Positions 47,543 to 62,500 of a stretch of DNA of 64,000 bases are shown piece by piece (the first letter of the stretch is position 1; every line of letters starts with the position of its first letter). This DNA comes from Charina bottae (taxonomy: Eukaryota; Chordata; Lepidosauria; Squamata; Charinaidae), in assembly GCA_023362775.1 (NCBI GenBank), contig JALMGJ010000005.1, forward strand, positions 38,745,463-38,809,462, read 5' to 3'. The notes beneath the pieces are model-generated. The model was not told the DNA's origin. It did not search any database and was given only the letters and a program-made list of their open reading frames with translations. The translations under genes were made by a program, and so were the position numbers.

Positions 47543-50500
47543 GTACTTATTATTCATTACCAGTAATCACAATATGAACCACATATTAACAACCATAGTT
47601 AATGTTTAATCCCATATGTTTCTGATTGTTAGTTCAAGAACAATGCTATCCATTTTACCTTTGTAAGTGTTGCTCTGAGATGAATTTTGGAGATGAAACT
47701 CAGTCACATGTTCTTAAATATATTTCTTTTACAGATCTTTTTTTTTCATATTAAGCACAGGGGAAATAACCAAATGTCTCCTTCACCCAATTTAGCCCTA
47801 TAGATTCTGGAGATCCAGTGTGTTCAATGGGAATATAAATATGTATTTCACTCTGAATTGAAGAAACTGGATTCATAGTGATATCTTACTCTTCATCTAC
47901 AGTATTTATGAAAAAAGAGGAGGCAAACCAGGTTCTGAGGGTTCAGAAACGTGCTAATACCTTCTTGGAGGAGATTCTCCCAGGAAATTTGGAGAGAGAA
48001 TGCAGAGAGGAACAGTGTTCATTTGAGGAGGCGAAAGAGATTTTCAAGTCACAGGAGAAAACGGTGAGCAATGGAATTGGAGGTACATCCAACTAGTTCT
48101 TGCAGCTGTGAAAGGAAAATGCACCTATCCAAGTATACCATAGATATTGCTGGTTCCTCAAAATAGTCACATTCATAGAGATCACTGTTTTGTTTTGTTT
48201 TGTTTGTTTTGTTCTTGTTGTTGTTTGTGCCTTCGAGTCAGTGTTGACTCCTGGTGACTGCCTGGATAAGTCTCTGCAGTTTTCTTGGCAATATGTTTTC
48301 AGAAGTGGTTTGCCATTGCCTGCTTCCTAGGGCTGAGAGAGAGTGACTGGCCCAAGGTCACTCAGCTGGCTTTGTGCCTAAAGCAGGACTAGAATGCACC
48401 GTCTCCCAGTTTCCAGCCTGGTGCTTTAACCACTACACCAAACTGGCTCTCAGATATCAGTGCAGTTATTGTTAAAACATTTAAAATTAACAATAATTTG
48501 GTACTACATTAAAATCAATAAATATAATAATTAATTAAACATACAAGAGCCAGCAATCTTCTGGCTTTCAGTGGCTGGAATAAATATTTCTATTTCTTCA
48601 AAGAGTCAGCAAAAAAATCCTCACATACCTAAAATGGAGCTATATACATACTTTTCCAGCTGAAATCATGGTTTCCTGTCATTTGTACTCCACCTCCTAC
48701 AGGTCTTACTGGATGTCAGACTAAAGAGGTGTGGGAATTTTGACCTTTTTTTCCTAGGCCCAAATCCTCTCTGAACAGGTCAGCTGTGCTATGTAAGGAG
48801 GAAATGATAAGACGAAGCATTAACACAATGGAGTATAATAATCCACATCAGTCTGGGTTAGCTTCAAGGTTGTGGAAGCTATATTATTTTTTTTTAATAG
48901 AAGACTGGTTCAAAAGGCTTAATCTAAGAAAAAGTTCTGCACTCAGCAATTTGCCTCCAATGCCAACTCTGAACAGTGCTCAGACTAATCTTGTCATGCT
49001 TGATTACACTCGCTTTTTAGTTTCAATGACATAATTGAGGCTGAATGTGAATCATTTCAACCAGACACCTCCTGCAGATACAGACACATTTAACAGCATT
49101 AATAAATTGAGCCTTACTTTATTTATTTATTTATTATTTTTATAAATAATCCAAGGCAGCAAACCTAATTACCATGGGCCCTTTCCTAAATACAGCTGAC
49201 AAGAGATCTTTCAACCTTAAAAAAATCTAGGTCTTTTATAGCTTTTAGAGGTCTTTATATTCTTGTTTTTGTATGTGTGTGGAGATTAGAATAATTCAGA
49301 AGTGGGTACCATATATATTTGTATATGTCAATAATAAAATATGTATATTAATGCTGGAATCCTTATAATCTACACCAGGGCTTTCCAAAGTTTTTCCCGC
49401 GGCGACACACCAACCGGTGTTGGTGTGTCGCCACGGGAAAACCCGGAAGTGCTGATGATGATCAGCGCTTCCAGGTTGTGTGGCGACACACCAGACTGTG
49501 TGTGGCGACACACTTTTGTGTCGCGACACACAGTTTGGAAAGCTCTGATCTACACAAATCACCCAGAGAGCCAGATTCGCCTTCTGTCCAGAACTCTTCT
49601 ACAGAACCAGGTTAATTTTAAATCATACGTGTCTTAATTAAATACTTACATTGAATTGTTTAAGTTAATCTGTAAGAGTGCTTTGGCTTAGTCACATCTA
49701 TTTTTATTTTTAATTATTTTGCAGATGGAGTTTTGGTTCAATTACAAAGGTAGAAATTTTGTTCATTTTCGGTGTACTCTGCACAAATAATTGTTCATTA
49801 AAACTTAAGGCCTACAAACACCTATGCTAACTTTGGCCCCATAAATCTTGACTTTCCTACTGAAGATGTTTTTGTTCTGGCAAAAATGTTGTGTACATGA
49901 TGGAATTGTGTTAATGAACTGTTATACATGTTATAATGAACTGTTACACACTTCCCCCATTACCCATATATTTATTTTCATACCTTATTTTATTGACATT
50001 ATTATTTCGTTGTTGTTATTTACAATTTTAATATTTTAGATTGTGTAGTGTGTTATTGGAAATTGAAGTGGGTTAGAAAATATTTTAATCAATAAATGAG
50101 AAATTACTGTAAATACTTATCTGGCTTTGATTTGTATCATCAATCTCTCTTTTTCCAAACAGATTCCAACCCCTGTAAAGAAAATAGATGTAAAAATGGT
50201 GGAATATGCAAGGTCAAACACTATACATATTCCTGTACTTGTCCCCCGAGGTATGGAGGAAATCAGTGTGAAATGGGTGAGTGGGGAATAACATTAGCCT
50301 ACTGGCTCATTTTCAGATAGTTTTTGTTATCTTGGTTGTTGTGGCAATATACTACATTTCATGGCAGTTTTCCTACCCTGGCGAGACCTTGCTGGCCAAA
50401 AGCCATACTGGTGAAGGGAATAAAGTGGTAGCTTGGAGGGCATGTGTCAGGAAAAGCAGTCATCTAGTTGGGGTCAGAGAACCAAAATAATAGCCTGGTT

Positions 50501-53500
50501 CCAGATTTGTCAAATTGATCCTAAAAGACTTTTGCTTCAAACTTAAGATGCAACAGGTGTTTATCAGGGAAAAGGACCAATTTCCGAGGTCCCACCCTGA
50601 CTTTCGAAAGCTCTGCAAAGAGAGGAGCCACCCCATCATCAATCAGTATCATTCTGGCAGAGCAAAAGTTCTGGTCAATGTTGGTGACAAACTTTTGTGT
50701 GCCCCCCCCCCCCCCCCAGTAGCCTCCTCCATTTTAGAACCAGTAACGTTTAGGTTAATATATTCCTATTAGTGTTTGGGTGTACTTAGAGTTAGATCTC
50801 TGGTGAATGTTACTTTATGGTTTGCTCTAGGATGTGATTTACAGTAAGCATAGTGCTAGTTGTAGAATGATCCTGTGGTGCAATTTTTGTTTATATGTAA
50901 CTCTTGGCATTCAAAATTCTATTGGCATTAGGGTGAACTTTATGTAATGCTAGGCTTTACTGAGTTCTTAGGTTAAATTTAATCTAAGAGGATTTTATTT
51001 AGAGTGAGGTTTTAGGGTTTGTGCTGTAGACAAGCATCACAGCTCTGACTAATCTATCCATATTCATTTTTCTTCCAAAATTCTTATCACTCAGAACTTG
51101 TGCTAAAGTTTAACTCAACCATCATAACAACTAGTGCTCTTTTCCCCTTTCCATTTCCAAATTGTGAATGATATCATGATATCTGTTTTCATTCTCCATG
51201 CAAACAGAGATTAATTAACTATAATGTATAACCCACCCTCTCCTGAGAATTGTTTGAAGTGGCTGAGAGAGAGAGAAAAAGCTGAAACACTTAAAGAGAC
51301 CAAGTTTGCAGTCCTTGCATCCAGAGAATCATAGATTTCATTGGATTTCATTTTTTGTGGTTGGAGAGAGGGTTTCATAATTCAGAATAGGATCGGGGGA
51401 GGTAGGAGGATTGTCTCCATCTGTGCTGGCTGTCTGAAGCTCCAACTGCCATCCAGGGTAGAAATAAACCTCAGAGCCATCATGGTAACCTCTTTTGACT
51501 TCCTGTGGCCTCCAGCAAGAGAGAGCGAAACAGATAGCAGGATTCTGCTCACGCTGAGTCAGGGGAAGAAGGCAGTGGACATTTCTTCCCTTTCAAAATT
51601 GGGAAGAAACCTCAAGCCTATCTCACATGGCAGATGACTTGTCATGGTGAAGAAGATGGGTAATATTACCAGAGTTTTTCTTCATCATGTGAACTACAGT
51701 ATAATTATTTCGAGAGCAAGTTTGGTGTACTGGTTAAGGCACTGGGCTAGAAACTGGGAGACCATGAGTCCTCGTGTGTTTTCAAAGTCTTATCTTTGCC
51801 TCTATATTTTTCTGTTGAAGGTTCTTTTAAGGTGGTCTCTTGATTTAAGCAGCCCAATATTTTTATGTCCTCCATCGTTAACTGTATTGCATGTAACTTC
51901 TTAAGTTAAAAAGGAATGATGATATTCTTTTTTTTAAAAAAAAATAAAAAAATTGTTCTATTTATTTATTGTGTGATTAATCTGTCTCCCCACAAAGGGG
52001 GACAGGCTGAATTCCCTAGCTACATATTTCAGGTCAGAAGTTGGTGCTATAGAATGTATTTCCTTTTTATACCTACATTTCCCCCTACTACTTGCTAGTA
52101 AGATGGCTAGGCTGTGGGAGTCCTCTCTCTCACATGCTGGGATTGGAGAACATCAGGTAGAGGCATGGAAAGAGGTTTTGGAAGCAACCAAGCTGCTATG
52201 ACAAGGCAGGTGGTGAAGCTGAGATCAAAGGGGTTCTGGGAGAGAAGGTGTGAGATTCCTATTTTTCTCCTTAGGGAGTAAGTCGCAACACTAAACGGGC
52301 CATAAACTGGCGATCCAGTGGAACCTGGAGAACCAGTTTGGTCTAGTGGTTAAAGGCATTGGGCTAGAAACCAGGAGATGCGAGTTCTAGCCCTGCCTTA
52401 GGTATGAAGCCAGCTGGGTGATGTTGGGCCAGTCACTCCCTCTCATCCCTAGGAAGACAGTAATGGCAAACCACTGCCAAAAAATGTTGCCAAGGAAACT
52501 GCATGGACTGACTCAGAGGCACACACACAGGCACAAGTAGGTCCCTCTACTAATTTTTAAAATGAATTGTGATTGGTGATGCCACCCCTGATAGCTTGCA
52601 ATGGTTATTATTATACAGGTACTGTCTGTTGGACAGAGCATGTAGTAATGACTCAAGGAACCCCCCACCCCTCTCTCCAATGCAGAGAAGTTCGAATGCT
52701 GGTACAAAAATGGCGAGTGTCGGCAATATTGCCAAGATTCTGAACATTCACTTAGTGTGATCTGCTCCTGTGCAATAGGATATACGCTAAATGAGGATGG
52801 GAAGAGTTGCACGCCCTCAGGTAATGACTCATCTTACTGGCTTAAAAGGGTGGGTTCAGAATCTAAATTTTCCAGCAGATCTTTTCAGTCTGATTCTCTC
52901 TCAGTGGGTTGGGGGTTGGTGTTATGGTTCCAGAATTTCCAGCCAGCCAGCATGAAGAACAAGAGATCAGCTACTTTAGATGCGCAGACCATGGGGTTGG
53001 ATGAAATTTGACCAAATTTTCTCCTTATATGTAGAATAGCACTCTGTGAACGCTTTAGATATTGAATTCATTTTGCCCATGCGCTGCTGAAGTAAGTGAG
53101 CAGTGGCGGCTCAGGACTACCCACTTCAGTTTATATAGGGGTGTTATTTAGCCAGTTTGGGCCAGTTCATATGAACGGATTGTTCATTTTTATTCTAAGT
53201 TACGCTCATCTTTTGTCATACTATGCTAAATTGAATGAAATATACAATTTTCATAATTGTTGTAAAATATACAGTTGAAGATGGAAATTTGTCAAGAAAA
53301 AAACACTGGGAGATCAGAGCAGTTGGCTGGCAGAAAGGTTAGAGACAGCAGCAGGAAGATGCTAGGAAGGTGTTGGGAGGTACATTCCAACCCGCTGTTG
53401 CCTGACGCTATATCCTGACAGTGATGAAGCATTATGGATTGGAGTTTCCCTTGTTTGGAATGTATGGACGTTGCCTGCGTTGGATGGGACTGCACTCTTG

Positions 53501-56500
53501 CTGAAGGAGCAGATGCATAACCTGGGATAATCCTAACCCTATTTCTATCAATGGAGGTGAATGTGTCCTCCACCCTGGGAGGGAAAAACGTAGAGAACCT
53601 TTCACCTCCCGTTGCAGGATCTTTGTTTCAAGTAGGCACAATCACCACACAAAGTACAACAACTGCATAGGCTTATCGATTCAAAGCTTGAATATAGTTG
53701 TGCACTAGCACATTTCTGAATTCCAGCACAAATAATTAGAGGTACCCAAGGCTGATCACACATTTTTCCCAACCAATGTAAGCAGGGAGGTTACCTAATT
53801 CCATAATTAGATAGTTACCATAAGTTGACTTGTGGCTCCTTGATTCCATAAAGATTTCCTAACGTAGAAAAGATAGCAAGAGAAGTAGCAGGCAAAAGGC
53901 AACAGTTAAAATTGCAAGTTATAGAATAGAACAGCTTTTATCTAGAGAGAGAGAGAGAGAAAGAGAGAAAAGAAGGGGAGCTCTTTTTCATCTCCTGTTT
54001 TATAACCTAAAAATGTTGGGCTCTGATCAGCTGTTTTCCATCCATCTTGTCATGGAATATTGTTACAGTTAAGAAGACAATTAATTGAGAGGTGTAGCAA
54101 TTAGTGGAAGTTCATGTCCTGGCTGGCTCTTGGTACTGTTATCCATCAGTCATACTTTGATCTTCTCCTGGTGTTTGGCAGATCATTGTTTTAGTCCACC
54201 ATAGCAAGCTGTTGTATTTCCATGTACCTGTGTGTTCAGATGGACAGTATATATTTAGACTGAGTATTCATCATATAGTTAATTAAGCTTGGTATTCGTC
54301 ATGACCACTAGGAAAGGTTAATTGCTAGGCAAGATTGCAAAGAGGTTACATGCCTTTTTTATTTGTTTATTTATATTTATTGAGAATTTTACATGAAGTA
54401 AAAGACAAATCTAAAGAAAAAGAAAGAAAAAAAGTGCAAGAAGAAAAGAAAAGAAAAGAAAAGAAAAGAAAAGAAAAGAAAAGAAAAGAAAAAGAAAAGA
54501 AAAGAAACTGAAGTTATGAAATATAATGACTTCCAACCTTCTCTTCAACAGATAATTGCAGTCTTATAATCTTCCCTCCCTTTTAGTTTGTTTAAACTTT
54601 ATTGATTTTCAGAGTATAGATAAAATACAAAATAGAAACTACAGAAAAGCATGAAAATAGAACTAAAAAAAGAGAAAAAACTATAAAGTGCAAATAGACA
54701 GAAAACAAAGACGAAAAAGTGACTTCCGACTTTCTCCAATACAGATATAGATAAATTTACAAAAATAATCTCTTACCAATGATTAAACCATAGTAACATT
54801 ATTTCTATTAAAATAAACCAATTAATCATTAAAACCCAAAATCAAAACATCATTTTTTTCTACCACAAGCAAGTACTCTAGAAGTGGTTGCCAAACAGAT
54901 AAAAATCCAGAAACTGAATGTTCTCTAATTAATGCTGTCAATTTAGCCATCTGGGCCAGATCCATTAATTTAACAATCCAGTCTTCAACCGTAGGTATCT
55001 GTGGATCTTTCCATCTCTGTGCATATAAAAGTCTTGCAGCTGTGATAATATATAAAAGCAAAACTCCATATTGTTTCTCCAGCTCCTTCTCCATCAAACC
55101 CAAAAGGAACAGTTCCAGCTTTTTTTTGTATATTCACTTTTAATATATTTTGAATAATAATACATATTTGATCCCAAAATTTTTTGGCTTTCTCACAGGT
55201 CCACCAGAGATGATAAAAAGTTCCTTCTCCCTGTAATCTTCCCTCCCTTTTAGATGTTATACAAATCCCTTCACCTCCTCACTTAGTCCACATGTTTTTT
55301 AATTCTCAGACCCACAAATCATCATATCATTTTTTTCTTCTTTCAGCAAAATGTCCATATACGTTTTCCAGTCTTTCAGAAAAGTTTTTGTTGTTTTTTC
55401 TGTGACCAAACAGATCAGCTTTGCCATCTTAGCAAATTCTGACATTTTCACAATCCATTCCTCCACTGTGGGAATTTCATTATTCTTCCATCATTGAGTG
55501 TACAATAATCTTGCTGCAGTTACCATATACAAAATCAATCTGCCATGAGTCTTTTCTAATTCATTATCCATAAGTCCCAATAAAAAAAGTTCCAGTTTCT
55601 TCACAATATTTATCTTTAAAATCCTTTGCATCATCGTATGAATTTGTATAAAAATTTCTTAGCTTTCTCACAAGTCCACCATGCATGATAAAATGTCCCC
55701 TCATGTTTTTCACATTTCCAACACTGGTTTGAAATACCCTTGTATATTTTTGATCAGTTCTCTGGTGTCATATATATCAATGATACATTATTTTATAAAC
55801 GTTTTCTCTTAAATTATGGCACAATGTAAATTTAATACCAGTTACCCACATTCTTTCCCAAGTGTCCATCTATATATTATATCCAAAATTAATAGCTCAT
55901 TTTGGCATGCAGTCTTTAACCTGTTCTTCTTCTGTTTCAAATCCTAGGAAAAGTTTATGGATTTTTGCTATTACATCTTCATTGTTTGTACATAGTTCAA
56001 TTTCAAATTCCGTTTTGTGTTTTTCACTTCCAATTACCTTTTTGTCCATATTAAACCTTTCTTTTAACTGAGCCTATGAAAACCATTGAAAACTACTGTA
56101 TGTCCTTCTGCAGTCAGTTGTTCTCTTGACTTCATCTTAAATTCTCCATCCTTTTGTATTAATATGTTAGCCATTTCTCCCTATCTGCTGTTTTTCTTCT
56201 ATAAAAGGCTTCTTGTGCTGAATAAATAAAAGTATCTTTGGACACAGCCTGGGCTTATACAAAAAAGTTACATTCCATTCAAGCATGAATTCTGTCTGGT
56301 TCAGCTAGCCTTTGGCAAAGAATGCCTTTTCAAACTTTTCAGAATATTTATTCATTAGTTCTGGCTGTTCCTAGTAGATTGGAAGGACAGATGCTGAAGC
56401 TGAAGCTCAAATACTTTGGCCACCTAATGCGAAGAGAGGACTCACTGGAAAAGACCCTGATGCTGGGAAAGACTGAGGGCAAAAGGAGAAGGGGACGGCA

Positions 56501-59500
56501 GAGGATGAGATGGTTAGATAGCATCACCGATGTAATGAACATGAATTTGAGTAAACTCCGGGAGACAGTGGAGGACAGGAAGGCCTGGCGCGCTATGGTC
56601 CATGAGGTCACGAAGAGTCGGACACGACTAAACGACTGAACAACAGGCAGGCCGAACCATGCGTTATGCAATGCACTCCATATGGGGGCAGTCTTGAGGT
56701 TGGTCTGGAAGCTGCAGCTAGTACAAAATTCCACATCTAAAGTGCCATAGACATGCTACACCTATTCTGAAGGAGAGGCACTGGTTACAAATTTCCTATC
56801 AAGTCAAATTTCAAGGTAATTGTTATGACATACATTGCCCTGTATGACTTAGGACATGGATACTAATCAGTGTCCACCCTAATAAGTATGACACCATCAT
56901 CAAAGTTCTAATGGGGATACTTCCTTGAGGTGCCACTTCTGCCAGTGATTTGTTATGTGGTGACTTGAAAGCAGCCATTCTTGTTCTTGAACTCCCTATT
57001 TAATTACAGTTGGACCACTCCTTGTAAGCTTCTAGCACCAGCTTAAGACTATCCAGTCATCCAGGCCTTTGGCTAACTAGTAGTGTTGCCAATTGCTATC
57101 CAGGTGATATTACTGTTGGGTGTTCACAAACTCTAAGGAGTTCATAGTTTTTAAATACATGCTTTTAGAAGTTTTACTGAATTATTCATTTTTTATTGTA
57201 ACTACATTAATTTACCTTTAAATTTTAACTGAATTTTTCCCCACCTTGAGTGTGTTAAAAAAAGCGATGAAAATATAGGATATAAACAAACAAATAAATG
57301 TGCATTGCTGTTTTTACACATTTTTTCTCAATGATTCAGTAAAGAAGATAACATCTAAGATACTGAAAGTAACTATTTAAAATTTTTAAAATAAAGAGAT
57401 CGTTACTGTTTCATATAAATCGTCTGCAGCTCCCTAAAGCAGCTGAATCTTTTTCCAGGATCATGCAACCAGTGGGAAATACGTTTCTGGTTTAAGGATT
57501 TGCAGATGAGGTGATTTTTCCCTTCAAATCTGAAGTGCTGCAGAGTCCTAAGCATGAGGCTTAGTGCTGTCTTCATTAGCTTTCTATCTACTAATGTCTA
57601 AGCTACTGAAAATATCAACAACCTTCCTTATACTCAGAGGTTTAATTTCCCTGCTTTTAGATCGCTTTCCCTGTGGGCTGGTTAAGCGATCCACACGTTC
57701 CTATGAGGAAGGAAGAACCAAACAAAGTGAAATGGATGCTCAGGAGAACGTGACCAATTGGAATCAGACATTCAGCTGGGCTTCCTCAGGACTGTTGAAC
57801 CTCACAGGAGAAACTGAAGAAGGTGACATGGAAAACCTAAAGGAAAATTTCACAGAAGAGGATTTACAGGGATGGCAAAACATCAACTACACAAATGAAG
57901 AAGATCCCAGAATAACTGGAGGGTCTTTCTGCCGCCCGGGAGCATGTCCTTGGCAGGTAATACTATTGTACTTGAAGGCTTTGATAAAACAGCCTCATTT
58001 AACATTGTCAGAATTGCAGGGCCAGGCTCCTTTATGAACCAGGAGTGTGCTATCTTTTTCAATGGAAGGCTGAAGTGTACTTCTGAGTGGCAAGCTAGAA
58101 GATGAATTCCAAAAAGCAGAGACAGCACACAGAAGTCAGAAAAATCAAATTTAACTTAACTTGAAATCAAATGAAAGGAAATGCAAATTATATTACTCCC
58201 AGTGTAGTTCATAATTATCTCCTTCTATCACATTCAAGATATTTAGCAGCATCTTTTGCAAAAGCCTGGGCCTATTTCAGGCTGTGGAGAGCTGCGTGCA
58301 GCCCTGGAGCCTCAGGTCATGAACCTCTCCTTTCAACAAGCACAGTGCAAACAGGACCAGGTAGTCCTCGACTTACGATCACAATTGGGACCGGAACTTC
58401 TGTTGCTAAGTGAGTCACACCTGATTTTACAACCTTTTTTGCCACAGTCGTTAAGTAAATCCAGCTTCCCCCATTGACTTTGCTTGTTGGAAGCCGGCTG
58501 GGAAGGTTGCAAATGGTGATCACATAACCCCAGAATACTGCAACCGTCGTAAGTGCAAGCCGGTTGCCAAGCACCTGAATTTTGATCATGTGACCGCAGG
58601 GATGCTGCAATGGTTGTAAGTGCGAGGACCGGTTGCAAGTCATTTTTTTTAGCACCATCATAACTTCGAACGGTAGCTAAACGAATGGTCGTAAGTCAAG
58701 GACTACCTGTAATTGTCAAGTTGTTGTTGTTGTTCAGTCGTTTAGTCGTGTCCGACTCTTCGTGACCTCATGGACCATAGCACGCCAGGCCTTCCTGTCC
58801 TCCACTGTCTCTCAGAGTTTACTCAAATTCATGTTCATTACATCGGTGATGCTATCTAACCATCTCATCCTCTGCCATCCCCTTCTCCTTTTGCCTTCAG
58901 TCTTTCCCAGCATCAGGGTCTTTTCCAGTGAGTCCGCTCTTCGCATTAGGTGGCCAAAGTATTTGAGCTTCAGCTTCAGCATCTGTCCTTCCAATGAGCA
59001 GTCAGGGTTGATTTCCTTTAGGATTGACTGGTTTGACCTCCTTGCAGTCCAAGGGACTCTCAAGAGTCTTCTCCAGCACCACAGTTCGAAAGCATCAATT
59101 CTTTGGCGCTCAGCCTTCCTTATGGTCCAACTCTCACAGCCATACATTACTACTGGGAAAACCATAGCTTTAACTATACGGACCTTTGTCGGCAAGGTAA
59201 TGTCTCTGCTTTTTAATATGCTGTCTAGGTTTGCCATAGCTTTCCTCCCAAGGAGCAAGCGTCTTTTAATTTCATGGCTGCAGTCACCGTCTGTGGTGAT
59301 CTTGGAGCCCAAGAAAATAAAATCTGTCACTGCTTCCATTTCTTCCCCTTCTATTTGCCAGGAAGTGATGGGACCAGATGCCATGATCTGGGTTTTTTTT
59401 AATGTTGAGTTTCAAGCCAACTTTTGCACTCTCCTCTTTCACCCTCATCAAGAGGCTCTTTAGTTCCTCTTCACTTTCTGCCATTAGGGTGGTATCGTCT

Positions 59501-62500
59501 GCATATCTGAGGTTGTTGATATTTCTCCCGGCAATCTTAACTCCGGCTTGTGATTCATACAGCCTGGCATACATACATACTCCTTTCCCAATTTTGAACC
59601 AGTCGGTTGTTCCATGTCCGGTTCTAACTGTTGCTTCTTCACCTGCATACAGGTTTCTCAGGAGACAGGTAAGGTGGTCTGGTACTCCCATCTCTTTAAG
59701 ACTTTGCCACAGTTTGTTGTGATCCACACAATCAAAGGCTTTAGCGTAGTCAATGAAGCAGAAGTAGATGTTTTTCTGGAACTCTCTTGCTTTTTCCATG
59801 ATCCAGCGAATGTTGGCAATCTGATCTCTAGTTCCTCTGCCTCTTCGAAACCCAGCTTGCACTTCTGGTAGTTCTCGGTTCACATACTGCTGAAGCCTAG
59901 CTTGTAGGATTTTGAGCATAACCTTGCTGGCATGTGAAATGAGCGCAATTGTATGGTAGTTTGAACATTCTTTGGCATTGCCTTTCTTTGGAATTGGAAC
60001 GTAAACTGACCTTTTCCAATCCTGTGGCCACTGTTGAGTTTTCCAAATTTGTTGGCATATTGAGTGCAGCACTTTAACAGCATCATCTATTAGGATTTTA
60101 AATAGCTCAGCTGGGATACTGTCTTCTCCGCTAGCTTTGTTGTTAGTAATGCTTCCTAAGGCCCACTTGACTTCTCTCTCTAGGATGTCCGGCTCAAGGT
60201 CAGTGACCACACCATCGTATTTATCAGGGATATTAAGATCTTTCTTGTATAGTTCTTCTGTGTATTCTTGCCACCTCTTCTTAATCTTTTCTGCTTCTGT
60301 TAGGTCCCTGCCTTTTTTGTCCTTTATCATGCCCATCTTTGCACAAAACGTTCCCTTGATATTTCCGATTTTCTTGAAGAGATCTCTGGTCTTCCCCATT
60401 CTATTGTTTTCCTCGATTTCTTTGCATTGTTCATTTAAGAAGGCCTTCTTATCTCTCCTTGCTATTCTCTGGAATTCTGCATTCAGTTGTTTATATCTTT
60501 CCCTTTCTCCCTTGCCTTTTGCTTCCCTTCTTTCCTCAGCTATTTGTAAAGCCTCATCAGTCAGCCACTTTGCTTTCTTGCATTTCTTTTCCTTTGGGAT
60601 GGTTTTAGTTGCTGCCTCCTGTACAATGTTACGAACCTCCATCCATAGTTCTTCAGGCACTCTGTCTACCAGATCTAATCCTTTAAATCTATTCCTCACC
60701 TCCACTGTATATTCATATGGGATATGATTTAGGTCATACCTGATTGGTCTAGTGGTTTTCTCTACGTTCTTCAATTTAAGCCTAAATTTTGCGATAAGAA
60801 GCTCATGATCTGAGCCACAGTCAGCTCCAGGTCTTGTTTTTGCTGATTGTATAGAGCTTCTCCATCTTTGGCTGCAAAGTATATAATCAATCTGACTTCG
60901 GTATTGACCATCTGGTGATGTCTGGTGATGTCCATGTGTAGAGTCGTCTCTTGTGTTGTTGGAAAAGAGTGTTTGCTATGACCAGCGTGTTCTCTTGACA
61001 AAACTCTATTAGCCTTTGCCCTGCTTCATTTTGTACTCTGAGGCCGAACTTGCCTGTTATTCCGGTTATTTTTTGACTTCCTACTTTAGCATTCCAGTCC
61101 CCTATGATGAAAAGGACATCTTTTTTTGGTGTTAGTTCTAGAAGGTGTTGTAGGTCTTCATAGAACCGGTCAACTTCAGCTTCGTCGGCATCAGTGGTTG
61201 GGGCATAGACTTGGATCACTGTGATGTTGAATGGTTTGCCTTGGATTCGAACTGAAAGCATTCTGTCGTTTTTGAGGTTGTACCCCAGTACTGCCTTTCC
61301 CACTAATTGTCAAGACCTGCCCTTAAATGATACCTTTGCCTCCCAAGGTAGGACAACTCACTGTGGATGCTGTCCTATTGTATAAATAGTGGAATAAGGA
61401 GGCTTACAGTACTGTTGTGGGCATATGAAGAAATGTGTTGCTTCACATCACTGCATTTTTGTGTATGACAATCATCTGCTTCTGATTCAATGCTAAATAA
61501 TTGACATGAGAGTGTAGAAAATCCATACAGATATGCAGTTGGGTTAGGGAATCATTGATGATCCTTTTTCTTCCTAGGTACTGATTCAGAATAATAGAGG
61601 TTACGGTTTTTGTGGGGGCAGCTTGATCAGTAGTCAGTGGGTACTTACTGCAGCACACTGCCTCGATACCGTTATCCCACATCAAGTTACAGTGGGTAAG
61701 TTGTAGAGAGACACAAACACAATTACAGTCTTGTAATGCTTGGTTTTTTGTGTGTGCCAATAATGCATTCTAGAAGAAGCAGTGGACTTTCCTGTCCTGG
61801 TATCAGATTCCTATTTTAAAAAATAAATCTATTTCTTGCCTTTGAAATCATAGAGGTAAGCAAACAAATACCTCAGTGTTTGTCAGCCTCAACAACTTTT
61901 AAGATGTGTAGATTTCAACTCCCAGAATTTCCCAGCCAGCAAGTTACTAAATATTAAAGTTGTTGAGGTTGAGAAATACTGATATACCTTAACCAATTTT
62001 ATAAAATGATTCTCTGCCCTGATTATTTACCAGCCTAAATGTAGTTTGGAGGTGTACATGATTGCAGATTACCTAATTTGCCCAGGCCTTTGGAGAGGAC
62101 CACTGATGCCTCTTTCTTTCTTCTGTTCCCCTCTGGGCTTATTTTCTTTGCCATTGTTGTTCTTTTATCTTCTGCTCTGTGTGTCTTTTTTGTATTGTCC
62201 TTTGTTTTTAAATGTTTTAACAATTGTAAACCGCCCAGAGTCTCTGGGAGTCGGGCGCCATATAAATTTAACAAATTATTATTACTATTATTATTATTAG
62301 AGAAACCACCTGGCTTGTTCTAGGACAACTCCTAGAGCTATTAGTCAAATGGTAGTATATAGCTATTCTTCCTTTAAGTAGTAAAAAAGTTGGAAGCACC
62401 AGTGGGAGAACAATGAGAAAGAGTATGTCTTTTCTTTTCTCATAGAGTTCTGTAAATGAGGCTGGTCAGTTGCACAATAACAACTTCATCTAGAAGCTCC

